Positions 1-6,707 of a stretch of 11,103 nt of DNA are shown here, in pieces. Position 1 is the stretch's first letter; each line of letters opens with the position of its first letter. Source of the DNA: Methanobacteriota archaeon. GTDB lineage: Archaea > Methanobacteriota > Methanobacteria > Methanobacteriales > Methanobacteriaceae. The notes below the pieces were generated by a model. It searched no databases and was not told the origin of the DNA. It worked only from the letters and a program-made list of their open reading frames with translations. The position numbers and the translations under genes are program-made. The stretch spans positions 1 to 11,103 of the forward strand of contig JAEZKE010000085.1 of assembly GCA_023436175.1 (NCBI GenBank), in the 5' to 3' direction.

Positions 1-72
<72 letters not shown>

Positions 73-102
73 GGAGTGCGTCTAACTTGAATATAGTTGT
101 AT

Positions 103-113
103 TCCTATATAAC
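103..113 (-). promoter_or_regulatory. TATA box of the tRNA-Val gene
   Basis: On the minus strand the sequence GGTTATATAGG lies about 33 bases upstream of the mature tRNA 5' end. That fits an archaeal TATA box with a start site a few bases before the tRNA. The assignment rests on position and composition only. Confidence 0.6.
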
Positions 114-350
114 CTTTTCCCTTTTTCAATGGAATTTTTTTGTGAAATAGTAAAATAAATCAAATTATTCTGACTTTTTAACTATTTCTTGTTAAACTTG
201 CTTAAATTACCTGCTGTCTATCATATGTGTTTATACATTATACTTTTTAAAAATTTAGTTTATGCAATTTATGGATTAAAATATAATATATGTTATATAC
301 GCACTATTAGTAAATTTTTTGGGATTATTTGAGTAATTAAGCATACATTA

Positions 351-360
351 ATTATAAATA
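351..360 (+). promoter_or_regulatory. TATA box of the GerW-like operon
   Basis: ATTATAAATA lies about 40 bases upstream of a strong AGGAGG ribosome site (395-400). A start site near 380 would leave a short leader. The rest of the 336-base gap after the tRNA (73-408) is AT-rich and shows no convincing ORF; several other TATA-like strings occur around 280-300. Confidence 0.5.
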
Positions 361-408
361 GTAGTAAAACAACTTATTATATATAAAAAGCTTTAGGAGG
401 GTTCAAAT

Positions 409-819
409 ATGGACGTGGAGCCGATAAAGACTACTGTAGATGAGCTTTTAAAAGTATTGGCCACTGAAAATGTGATTGGCGAGACAATAGAGACTGAGGA
501 TAAACTAATTATTCCAGTCACAAAATTTGGGATGGCATTTGGTGCTGCAAGCGCTGAAGGCAAGGCACTTAATGATCAAGGTGGAAAAGGCAGCGGTGCA
601 GGTGGTGGTGCAGGTATTGAACCAATAGCCATGGTAGTTGTCTTCAAAGGTATGAAAGGTCCTGAAAGTGTTAGGGTTATGCATTTAACTAAGCCTAGTC
701 CAATGGGTAGGGCTATATCTGAAGCAATGCCTGCAGTGATAGACCTTATGAAAGAAGGTAAGGAAACTGTAAAAGAAATGAGAGAAAAAAAGGAAGAAAA
801 AGAAGAAGAAAGTCAGTAA
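409..819 (+). CDS. GerW/YtfJ-family protein
   Basis: This 136-residue protein matches the GerW (Bacillus YtfJ, Spore_YtfJ) family pattern. A short N-terminal helix leads to a NVIGETIET segment (about 21-29), a LIIPVTKFGMAFGAAS strand pair (33-48), a glycine-rich stretch GGKGSGAGGGAG (58-69) and the EPIAMVVV strand (71-78). The C-terminal tail (about 120-136) is almost entirely Lys/Glu and is probably disordered or helical. The ATG is preceded by AGGAGG with 8-base spacing, so the start is secure. In Bacillus the family is linked to spore germination; methanogens do not sporulate, so the archaeal role is unknown. It heads a three-gene operon with a DUF2953 protein and a short GerW-like protein. 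There is no signal peptide or membrane segment, so it is probably cytoplasmic. The family call is from motif recognition, not a search. Confidence 0.88.
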   Translation: MDVEPIKTTVDELLKVLATENVIGETIETEDKLIIPVTKFGMAFGAASAEGKALNDQGGKGSGAGGGAGIEPIAMVVVFKGMKGPESVRVMHLTKPSPMGRAISEAMPAVIDLMKEGKETVKEMREKKEEKEEESQ

Positions 820-869
820 AGACTTTTACTTAATTTTTTTGTAATTAGGAATTTTAAAGAGTGAATTTA

Positions 870-1451
870 ATGCTCGTAGCCACCGCCATAATCCTGATTA
901 TATTAATAATTGTAGTTGGAATTTTGGTGGTTCCATTTCATATATACTTGAATATATACAATACGGGTTTTAAAATCAAGGGAACTTTTAGATTAACCTG
1001 GATGAAAATAAAATTAATCCAGAGAGAAATCCCTCCAGAAAAACAAGCACAAAAGAAAGAAAATGAAAAGGGAAATAAATTTGAAATAAGCAGTATTCCC
1101 AAAATTTTGTCTCTTTTAATAGAAGCATGGCCCCATCTTGAGAGAGTATTTAATAGTTTTTTAAGATCTACTTCTTTTGAAATATTTTCTCTAAATTTAA
1201 CCTTTGGATTAGGAGATTCTGCAGACACTGCTATGGTCAGCGGTTATTTCTGGGCTGCATCCTCTTTGTTAAATATAATACCTAATGTTTACATATCAAT
1301 AGAACCTGATTTTTTAAATGAAAGGATAGGATTAGATACAACTTTGAAAATGAAAATCCGGCTTTTTTGGATAGTGGTTGAACTTATAAAAGCTTTCACT
1401 AAGAAACCTGTAAGGGCGCTTTTTAAAGAATTAAGAGAAAATAGGGGTTAA
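870..1451 (+). CDS. DUF2953 membrane-anchored protein (YtfI-like)
   Basis: The N-terminus is one strongly hydrophobic helix (roughly residues 2-25, rich in Ile, Leu and Val). It is followed by a soluble domain containing LRLTWMKIKL-like strands, a charged KKENEKGNK linker (about 65-70), and a LNLTFGLGDSADTAMVSGYFWA segment typical of DUF2953 proteins. Near the C-terminus is a IEPDF...GLDTTLKMKIRLFW pattern. In Bacillus subtilis the DUF2953 gene ytfI sits beside ytfJ, and the same pairing occurs here with the GerW-like gene 50 bases upstream. Start choice: a GTG at 861 is in frame (196 residues), but the bases GAGTGA at 859-864 look like a ribosome site 5 bases from the ATG at 870. The same arrangement occurs before the DUF2769 gene at 8707, so ATG 870 (193 residues) is preferred. 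Function is unknown; it is probably a bitopic membrane partner of the GerW-like protein. Confidence 0.82.
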   Translation: MLVATAIILIILIIVVGILVVPFHIYLNIYNTGFKIKGTFRLTWMKIKLIQREIPPEKQAQKKENEKGNKFEISSIPKILSLLIEAWPHLERVFNSFLRSTSFEIFSLNLTFGLGDSADTAMVSGYFWAASSLLNIIPNVYISIEPDFLNERIGLDTTLKMKIRLFWIVVELIKAFTKKPVRALFKELRENRG

Positions 1452-1694
1452 ATGATGGTTAAATCTAACTTTGCAGGGAATTTTGATGTTGACACAGTGG
1501 TTGGTAAATCTATTGAAGTTCATGGTAAAATTCTCCATCCTATAGTTAGAATTTCTATTTTAAGGGATAAAATAACTGTTGTTGGATCATGGATAGTTCC
1601 AATTGCATTTGTAGTGGAAGAAAATGGAGAAAAATATATTATTTCTTTAACTGACGAAAAAATTAATCAAAATGAGCTTTTAAAGATGATATAA
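1452..1694 (+). CDS. Short GerW-like protein lacking the glycine-rich region
   Basis: This 80-residue protein starts directly after the TAA of the DUF2953 gene (stop 1449-1451, ATG 1452), so translation is probably coupled. The segment FDVDTVVGKSIEVHGKILHP (about 11-30) resembles the GerW opening 'vdtVVGkpIe...g..iiPv', and WIVPIAFVVEENGEKYIISL (47-66) resembles the family's final 'v.PiAFvvv..g..k...l' strands. The glycine-rich middle that marks the family is absent. I read it as a reduced paralogue of the first gene of the operon. A second possible ATG is codon 2 (1455). It has no membrane segment. The homology is inferred by eye and could fail a profile search; that it is a real gene is supported by operon position and composition. 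Confidence 0.72.
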   Translation: MMVKSNFAGNFDVDTVVGKSIEVHGKILHPIVRISILRDKITVVGSWIVPIAFVVEENGEKYIISLTDEKINQNELLKMI

Positions 1695-1736
1695 CCTAAA
1701 TATTATTCCATTCATTTTTAAGGGCATGCTAATTGT

Positions 1737-2174
1737 TTATTTAGAATTTCTTAAACTGGATTCAAATGAATCTTTCCAATTATCCAGACATAAAATTTTT
1801 ATGGGAACATTTAACATCCTACTTTTTATCTGGGCTTTTTCTTTACAGTAAAAGGGAACTAATATGTAAAAATTTACGCCTGGTTTAGAAGATAATGCTT
1901 TCCAAAGCTTCTTATGTTTATTAGATAAAACATCGGAGCAGTTTTCATATTTAATTACCATTATGTCATTTCTTTTAACTGCAAATATGTCTAATGTGTA
2001 GCTTGGATATTTAACATCAAAATTGCTTAAAATTTTATTGGGGTATTCAAAGTTCCGTTTTACAAGGTAGCCTTCCTTTTGCAGCGTATCTACTAAAGAT
2101 TTAGCTATATTTCTCGGAAGTTCGCCATTTGTTTTTATATTGCCGGTTTTCATGTACATATTAATGTCCCACAT
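1737..2174 (-). CDS. Hypothetical protein with a degenerate restriction-endonuclease-like fold
   Basis: The 145-residue protein has an N-terminal helical part (IAKSLVDTLQKEGYLVKRNF, about 23-42). It continues with TLDIFAVKRNDIMVIKYEN (60-78), then a helix (KHKKLWKALSS) and alternating strands (VNFYILVPF, VPIKILCL). This order resembles PD-(D/E)xK nuclease-like domains, where an Asp is followed by a strand ending E-x-K. Here Asp62 is present, but the second motif reads K75-Y-E77, so catalysis is doubtful. The start is uncertain: no clear ribosome site precedes Met1, and Met6 and Met8 are possible. The gene converges on the GerW-like operon and lies 111 bases downstream of another small minus-strand gene. 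Function is unknown and the fold assignment is tentative. Confidence 0.6.
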   Translation of the reverse strand: MWDINMYMKTGNIKTNGELPRNIAKSLVDTLQKEGYLVKRNFEYPNKILSNFDVKYPSYTLDIFAVKRNDIMVIKYENCSDVLSNKHKKLWKALSSKPGVNFYILVPFYCKEKAQIKSRMLNVPIKILCLDNWKDSFESSLRNSK

Positions 2175-2200
2175 TAATTTCTCATGAAATTTAAATCTTT

Positions 2201-2212
2201 CAGATTTATCTG
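2201..2212. repeat. Short inverted repeat CAGAT-TT-ATCTG
   Basis: A perfect 5-bp inverted repeat with a 2-base spacer lies about 27 bases upstream of the minus-strand 145-residue gene, where an operator would be expected. It is short enough to be chance. Confidence 0.25.
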
Positions 2213-2234
2213 GGGGTTACAGTTAGATTTATGG

Positions 2235-2258
2235 ATTATTGATATTTAAATCAATAAT
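2235..2258. repeat. 24-base inverted repeat ATTATTGAT / ATCAATAAT
   Basis: Two perfect 9-base arms (2235-2243 and 2250-2258) flank the centre ATTTAA. The repeat lies in the 111-base gap between two minus-strand genes, 28 bases past the stop of the 65-residue gene and 60 bases before the start of the 145-residue gene. It could be a terminator hairpin for the first or an operator for the second. No T-tract follows it directly on the minus strand, which slightly favours an operator. Confidence 0.4.
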
Positions 2259-2285
2259 GGATATAATATCTTGTAAATAAAGTGA

Positions 2286-2483
2286 TCATTCCATGGGATA
2301 TTCAATACGTAATTTATATCCTGCCTTTTCACTTAATAAAACAGTTCCCGGAATAAATTGGTTTTCATATTCTTTTACAATTTTAGATATGTTCTTGTAT
2401 GATTCATATTTTTCATCAACAATGCCCTTCTTTACAAGTATCATATATCTCATTTTAATGATTTCATCTTTTAGTTCATCCAT
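2286..2483 (-). CDS. Small hypothetical protein (65 aa)
   Basis: I do not recognise the family. The protein starts with a charged amphipathic helix (MDELKDEIIKMRYMILVKKG), followed by a second helical stretch (YESYKNISKIVKEYENQ, about 26-42), then a short beta-like tail (FIPGTVLLSEKAGYKLRIEYP). It has no cysteines, signal peptide or membrane segment. The start is well supported: AGGTGA (2488-2493 on the minus strand) lies 4 bases before the ATG. A 7-bp inverted repeat (2497-2520) sits immediately upstream of this ribosome site and may control expression. The size and helical, charged make-up would suit a DNA-associated or toxin-antitoxin-like small protein, but nothing in the sequence proves that. 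Confidence 0.6.
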   Translation of the reverse strand: MDELKDEIIKMRYMILVKKGIVDEKYESYKNISKIVKEYENQFIPGTVLLSEKAGYKLRIEYPME

Positions 2484-2496
2484 TATATCACCTGTT

Positions 2497-2520
2497 TTGA
2501 GATATGTGTACTCATCTCAA
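2497..2520 (-). promoter_or_regulatory. Inverted repeat TTGAGAT / ATCTCAA at the 65-aa gene
   Basis: The 7-base arms (2497-2503 and 2514-2520) are perfect, with a 10-base spacer. They sit 3 bases upstream of the ribosome site of the minus-strand 65-residue gene. This position suits either a protein-binding operator or a 5' UTR hairpin. Confidence 0.4.
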
Positions 2521-2867
2521 CATTTTAAGATCATATGATTTATTTCATAATATCCATATTTTTTTCTATTATGTCGTCCATTCTGTTGAAATATGTACAT
2601 CATATACCAATATTTTCTGTACAATAATAAAGTGTTGGAACTAGTATATAAATATTTTTCAATATTTTTCTTTAAAATCCCTCTATTGCTCAGACAATTA
2701 TCATTATATCTAAACATTGTCTAGAATAATTAACTTTTTATGAAAATATATCTAAAATTTAAATTGAAATAAAGTAAAATTTAGTGAATTTATCATTTAC
2801 TGTAAAAATTAATGTTTTACTTCTAAGTTGGACAGTACTGGTAAAAATATGGGGATTATAGATTTTA
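2521..2867. other. Gene-free AT-rich stretch with short inverted repeats
   Basis: I see no convincing gene. A 66-codon minus-strand frame (2517-2717) lacks a ribosome site and looks compositional. The stretch contains a direct repeat of AATATTTTTC near 2653-2672. It also contains a GTAAAA/TTTTAC hairpin (2802-2807 and 2815-2820), which could end transcription of the regulator gene to the right, and the 8-base palindrome CAGTACTG (2833-2840). Confidence 0.4.
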
Positions 2868-3416
2868 TTAAATAATTACGATCCTTCCAGCTTGAGTTAT
2901 GGCATATTTTTCAAATAATCTTGATTTTTTAACTAAGCCTCTATCCATAAGCCCTGCTAAATGTTTATATGTCATTGCACGGGATATATTTGCATTTTTC
3001 CCAATTTCCGCGGCACTTAAGTCTTCATTAGCTAAAAGATCCAGAATTTTTTGTCTTGTCTTTGATATATCTAATTTTAAAAGGGGTATTCTTAGGACCC
3101 TGTCGTTATGACAGCTGAAAATTGCGTTTATTTTTTCTTTATTTGCTACAAAATTAAGTAGAGAACCCAAATCGTCTCCTCCGTAGGCAATAAATACTTC
3201 ACCATGCTTTTTAGCAGCATTTATAACTTGTGATATCTCTTTACATATCTCTACTGGGTCTTCTGTTTCAATTTTAATTTCACCGCCTTTAATGAACTTA
3301 TCTAATTCAGTTCTTCTGCGGTGTTTTCCACTTAAAATGATCACGCCTTCAGCTTGTGTTTTCATTGATGCATTAAACAAGCACTGGCCCTTGAGGTTTG
3401 TAATTAAGGTTCTCAT
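2868..3416 (-). CDS. CARF-like winged-helix transcriptional regulator (Csa3-type)
   Basis: The 182-residue protein has two parts. The N-terminal part (1 to about 112) follows the Csa3/CARF plan: an opening MRTLITNLKG strand, EGVIILSGKH, a DPVEICKEISQVINAAKK helix, EVFIAYGGDDLGSLLNFVA where Csa3 proteins have a 'vnlSGGmR' loop, and RVLRIPLLKLDISKTRQKIL leading into the DNA-binding part. The C-terminal part (about 115-182) is a winged helix-turn-helix (LSAAEIGKNANISRAMTYKHLAGLMDRGLV, then a wing). The start is fixed by AGGTGA 4 bases upstream. It is divergent from the glutamate synthase-like operon, with 161 bases between start codons, so it probably regulates that operon and itself. It is somewhat short for Csa3, and no CRISPR array or cas gene is present. 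The winged helix is certain; the CARF assignment is likely. Confidence 0.75.
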   Translation of the reverse strand: MRTLITNLKGQCLFNASMKTQAEGVIILSGKHRRRTELDKFIKGGEIKIETEDPVEICKEISQVINAAKKHGEVFIAYGGDDLGSLLNFVANKEKINAIFSCHNDRVLRIPLLKLDISKTRQKILDLLANEDLSAAEIGKNANISRAMTYKHLAGLMDRGLVKKSRLFEKYAITQAGRIVII

Positions 3417-3466
3417 TCTTTCACCTGTAACTAACTACTAATTTTAAATATTTCAATTATGTTACT

Positions 3467-3489
3467 TAGTCTCATTTAATTGTAGACTA
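3467..3489. promoter_or_regulatory. Candidate operator TAGTCT-N11-AGACTA between divergent genes
   Basis: A perfect 6-bp inverted repeat lies in the middle of the divergent promoter region of the regulator and the glutamate synthase-like operon. TATA-like sequences for the plus-strand operon follow it: CTATATAG at 3495-3502 or TTTATTTAA at 3521-3529. The spacing of about one helical turn suits a dimeric winged-helix regulator. The arms are short, so support is modest. Confidence 0.3.
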
Positions 3490-3577
3490 TTCAACTATAT
3501 AGGTTATATGGATACGAAGGTTTATTTAAGTTCCCAATTTATTTTAAATAAAAAAATATGAATTGGAGGATATGAAT

Positions 3578-4240
3578 ATGGCTGATGGAGTAACATCCGA
3601 AAGTGAACTATCCACACGTCAGGTAAATGTGGGAATTAAAAATGAGATGGCCGATAAAAAACATCTTCTAACCATTGAAATGCCTAAAAAACTAGATTCT
3701 ATAGCAGTAGGCCTTGGAGATGGAGTTAATATAACATTAAAAGGTGATGTTGGTGATTTTGTCGGGGCACTTAATAATGGTTCAAGAATAAAGATCGAAG
3801 GCAATGCTGGACGGTACGTTGGTGATAATATGACTGGCGGCGAAATAATTGTTAATGGTTCAGCTGAAGATGGTGTAGGTTTTGGAACATATGAAGGCAC
3901 AGTTGTAGTCCATGGAAATGCAGGTGATGGAATAGGACAATTAAATAAAGGGGGATTAATTGTCATTGATGGGGACATTGGAAATCTTGCAGGTCTTTAC
4001 ATGTTAAGTGGAGATATCATTGTAACTGGTAGCACAGGTATTGACACTGGTGACTGGATGATTGGGGGTTCAATATATGTTGGAGGAAAATATAAAACAG
4101 GCACAAATGCAGAAATTCGCCAAATGAGTGATGAGGATAAGCAAAAACTTAGAAATATTTTTGATATTTATAAAATAAATGCAGATATTGGTAGTTTTAA
4201 TAAAATAGAACCAAAAAAAATTAAGGCCATTTTACGGTGA
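3578..4240 (+). CDS. GXGXG (GltB C-terminal/FwdC-like) subunit of a split glutamate synthase
   Basis: This 220-residue protein carries tandem GXGXG beta-helix turns through most of its length, such as GDVGDFVGALNNGSRIKIEG, AGRYVGDNMTGGEIIVNG, GVGFGTYEGTVVVHG and DGIGQLNKGGLIVIDG. This matches the C-terminal domain of glutamate synthase (GltB) and the related FwdC/FmdC subunits. The next gene is a glutamate synthase FMN core, which makes the glutamate synthase assignment (archaeal GlxC-type) more likely than formylmethanofuran dehydrogenase. Start: a TTG at 3563 and ATG at 3572 are in frame, but GGAGGA (3565-3570) is ideally spaced only for ATG 3578. In bacterial GltB this domain is structural and abuts the ammonia tunnel. 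The last ~45 residues (EIRQMSDEDKQKLRNIFDIY...) are helical. Confidence 0.88.
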   Translation: MADGVTSESELSTRQVNVGIKNEMADKKHLLTIEMPKKLDSIAVGLGDGVNITLKGDVGDFVGALNNGSRIKIEGNAGRYVGDNMTGGEIIVNGSAEDGVGFGTYEGTVVVHGNAGDGIGQLNKGGLIVIDGDIGNLAGLYMLSGDIIVTGSTGIDTGDWMIGGSIYVGGKYKTGTNAEIRQMSDEDKQKLRNIFDIYKINADIGSFNKIEPKKIKAILR

Positions 4241-4246
4241 TGAAAA

Positions 4247-6106
4247 ATGAAGCAAATCCTTTTAACAAATCCAGAAAACTGTGACGGATGCAATGAGTGT
4301 ATAGATGCATGTGCCAAAATTAATGGGGAAAGTGGATTATTTTTACATAAAATGACCAAAGGTTATCAGGCTATTGTTTGCCAGCAGTGTATTAATCCTT
4401 CCTGTATTAAAGGATGCTTTAGAGATGCTATATACCGCGAAAATGGCGTTGTAAAAATTGACCATGATCGCTGCATAGGGTGCAGATTATGTGTTTTAAT
4501 GTGTCCTATTGGAAGCATAACCTATACTGAAAACATGATGTTAAAATGTGAGCAGCAATGCGCTGATTCTAATGGTGGAAAACCTGTATGTGTTGAGGCA
4601 TGTGAATCTAAATGCTTGAAAGCAGTTGATGTAAAAGATGTAGCTACAGGAATCCAGCAAGGATTTGAAATGAATGGAAAACAATCTAATTCTTCATTAA
4701 CTCCTCAAGCATCGTCAGATCTTGCTAATGCTACACAAGGGCTTTGTGTATTTTGTGGAACTTGTGAAATTGTCTGCCCAACAGATGCAATTGAAATAAT
4801 TGATAACCATGCCGAAATTGATAAGTCTAGATGTATAATGTGTGGGTCATGTTTTGCAGCATGTCCTGTTTTGATACCAAGTGGTGCTGGAAGTATATGG
4901 GATCCTAGAACCATTGCAGATATAAGATTCACGTCTAAAGCCGGAAAATACGTGTTAAGAGGTTTTGGAACTGAAAGGAGCCTCCCCAGTTTCGATGATA
5001 TTGTAATACTGCCTGCTCAAGCATCCATTGCACCTGTAGATAAATACAGGGAAGCATGTAACACTGGAGTTATTCTTGGAGCTCGTTATGCAGAAGAACC
5101 TCTGGTTTTAGATACTCCTGTCCTAATTGCAGGAATGTCTTTTGGTGCGCTGAGCAAAGAATGTAAAGTGGCATTTGCTAAGGGTACTTCACTTGTAGGA
5201 TCATGTGCAAATACTGGAGAAGGTGGAATGCTCCCCGAAGAGAGGGAAGAAGCAGATAAACTGATTGTTCAATATTCATCAGGTAGATTTGGAGTTTCAG
5301 TTGATTATTTAAATGCTGGTGATGCTATTGAAGTAAAAATAGGCCAGGGGGCCAAACCTGGAATGGGCGGCCATCTACTTGCTGAGAAGGTAAGTCCAGA
5401 AGTAGCTCAGATAAGAGGTATACCACTTGGAACTGATGCCCTGAGTCCATGTAGGTTCTTAGATGCAACTAAAGATGGGGATCTTGCAAAACACATTGAA
5501 TTAATTAGAGAAGTGACTGACTGGCGTGTTCCAATAATAGTTAAACTCGGACCTGGAAGAGTTGATGAAGATGTTAAAATCGCTGCAGAAGCTGGAGCTG
5601 ATATAATTTCTGTTGATGGAATGGAAGGTGGAACCGGTGCTGCTCCTGAAGTAGTTATTGAACATACTGGAATTCCAACACTTGCTTCACTTGTTCAGGC
5701 TGTAAATGGACTTAAAGAGATTGGAATGAAGGATGAAATAGACCTTATAATTACGGGAGGAATAAGAAGTGGCGCTGATGTAGCTAAAGCTATGGCTATG
5801 GGGGCCGATGCAGCATATATTGGAACTGGGGCAATGATTGCTGCAGGATGCCGTGCATGCCGTATGTGTTATACAGGAAAATGCCCTGTAGGCGTGGCAA
5901 CTCAAGATCCTATCCTAAGGGAAAGAATGAATGTTGATTTATCTGCTGAAAGAGTTGGTAATTATATAAAATCCATGACTGAAGAAACAAAAATGTTAGC
6001 ACAGTTAGCAGGTCACAATGACATACGTGACTTTTCCATGGAGGATTTAAGAGCATTGAATACAAACATTGCAGAAATAACTGGAATTAAACTTATAGGT
6101 ACATAA
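4247..6106 (+). CDS. Ferredoxin-fused glutamate synthase FMN/[3Fe-4S] core subunit
   Basis: The 619-residue protein begins with a polyferredoxin part holding six cysteine quartets: C12/15/18/22, C45/48/53/57, C76/79/82/86, C101/105/115/119, C167/170/173/177 and C196/199/202/206. The first four resemble HycB/CooF-type electron-transfer proteins and the last two an ordinary 2[4Fe-4S] ferredoxin. Residues from about 230 form the glutamate synthase barrel, with AGMSFGALS, NTGEGGM, VKLGPGR and the DGMEGGTGAAP FMN-phosphate region (from D457). The [3Fe-4S] cysteines are C535, C541 and C546, followed by PVGVATQDP. Such subunits convert 2-oxoglutarate plus ammonia to two-electron-reduced glutamate, here presumably with ferredoxin electrons. 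It starts 6 bases after the GXGXG gene, whose stop overlaps its GGTGA ribosome site. No class II glutaminase gene adjoins, so the ammonia source is unclear. A related activity such as methylglutamate synthesis is less likely. Confidence 0.88.
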   Translation: MKQILLTNPENCDGCNECIDACAKINGESGLFLHKMTKGYQAIVCQQCINPSCIKGCFRDAIYRENGVVKIDHDRCIGCRLCVLMCPIGSITYTENMMLKCEQQCADSNGGKPVCVEACESKCLKAVDVKDVATGIQQGFEMNGKQSNSSLTPQASSDLANATQGLCVFCGTCEIVCPTDAIEIIDNHAEIDKSRCIMCGSCFAACPVLIPSGAGSIWDPRTIADIRFTSKAGKYVLRGFGTERSLPSFDDIVILPAQASIAPVDKYREACNTGVILGARYAEEPLVLDTPVLIAGMSFGALSKECKVAFAKGTSLVGSCANTGEGGMLPEEREEADKLIVQYSSGRFGVSVDYLNAGDAIEVKIGQGAKPGMGGHLLAEKVSPEVAQIRGIPLGTDALSPCRFLDATKDGDLAKHIELIREVTDWRVPIIVKLGPGRVDEDVKIAAEAGADIISVDGMEGGTGAAPEVVIEHTGIPTLASLVQAVNGLKEIGMKDEIDLIITGGIRSGADVAKAMAMGADAAYIGTGAMIAAGCRACRMCYTGKCPVGVATQDPILRERMNVDLSAERVGNYIKSMTEETKMLAQLAGHNDIRDFSMEDLRALNTNIAEITGIKLIGT

Positions 6107-6131
6107 ACCTATAATTTCATTTTCCTATTTA
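6093..6131 (+). terminator. Hairpin terminator overlapping the glutamate synthase stop codon
   Basis: Perfect 8-base arms TTATAGGT (6093-6100) and ACCTATAA (6107-6114) flank a 6-base loop that contains the TAA stop. T-rich sequence (TTTCATTTTCCTATTT) follows. It probably ends transcription of the two-gene operon. Confidence 0.55.
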
Positions 6132-6320
6132 AAATAAAACTCAAAAAATAAACTTATGGCTTATTTGGTGCATTGCAATCTGATTAGATTGAGAAATGGA
6201 AGAATTAGTCTTGTAGAAAACAATATATATGTTAAAAATTCAATCAATGTCCATGCAAAATATATATATTGGCTCAGTTTCAGTTAATACAGAAAATAAA
6301 TGGCATATAAATGTGATATC

Positions 6321-6500
6321 ATGGGAATATTAATCGATTATCTAAAAGAACCAAAAAATTGGTTAGTTCATGCTCTTGTTGGGATTGTACTGCTATATTT
6401 CATGTTATTTGCACCCTTAAACCCTTTAATTAGAATAGGAGTAATAATATGTGTAGTAACTTTGAATGTTGTAAGAATGAAATATTTCGATAAGAATTGA
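6321..6500 (+). CDS. Small two-helix membrane protein (59 aa)
   Basis: The protein opens with a short amphipathic segment (MGILIDYLKEPKNW), then a hydrophobic helix (LVHALVGIVLLYFMLFAPL, about 15-33). A brief NPLIR turn leads to a second hydrophobic helix (IGVIICVVTLNVV) and a basic end (RMKYFDKN). It is most simply a small integral membrane protein with two transmembrane segments; I do not recognise a characterised function. An upstream in-frame ATG at 6300 has no ribosome site, while GTGAT (6313-6317) is correctly placed for ATG 6321, so the shorter form is chosen. A TATA-like run (ATATATATAT, about 6258-6268) precedes it, giving it its own promoter. It stands alone between the glutamate synthase operon and a long non-coding region. 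Confidence 0.68.
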   Translation: MGILIDYLKEPKNWLVHALVGIVLLYFMLFAPLNPLIRIGVIICVVTLNVVRMKYFDKN

Positions 6501-6537
6501 AAAATAGGACTGAATTGAAATACTTAAAAAGTTAAAA

Positions 6538-6707
6538 GGGGATGAGATTAATATAATAATAATGTTGGCATAATTTAGTAATGTGCTGCCATATATATGA
6601 TTTTTATGACATAACAGGATAATAATAATTTATATCTAATTTTATAAATTATAATCATGCTTTATTAAAAAATGAGTTTTATTTTATTATTTTAAGAAAC
6701 TCATTTT
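6538..6707 (+). repeat. Non-coding element, copy A, left part
   Basis: This stretch aligns by eye with 9674-9830 in the same orientation, over about 150 bases and roughly two-thirds identity. Shared landmarks in order are GGGGAT, an ATNAATAT stem, TAATGTG and TAATTTTATAAATTATAAT (from 6639 here, 9772 in copy B), then TTTTATTTTATTAT. It contains three inverted repeats. The stem 6548-6554 with 6562-6568 pairs only if G-U is allowed, ATAATTTATA (6625-6634) pairs with TATAAATTAT (6643-6652), and AAAATGAGTTT (6669-6679) pairs with AAACTCATTTT (6697-6707). There is no coding frame. Confidence 0.5.

Noticed and set aside
2517..2717. 66-codon minus-strand frame rich in Tyr, Asn, Lys and Arg
   Set aside because: It has no ribosome site, an AT-driven composition and no recognisable domain, and it runs over the TTGAGAT/ATCTCAA repeat of the neighbouring gene.
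3619..3978. 119-codon proline/serine-rich minus-strand frame
   Set aside because: It is the antisense shadow of the glycine-rich GXGXG repeats.
3563..4240. Formylmethanofuran dehydrogenase subunit C as the identity of the GXGXG gene
   Set aside because: The fold is shared, but the adjacent coupled gene is a glutamate synthase core and no other Fwd/Fmd subunit is present.
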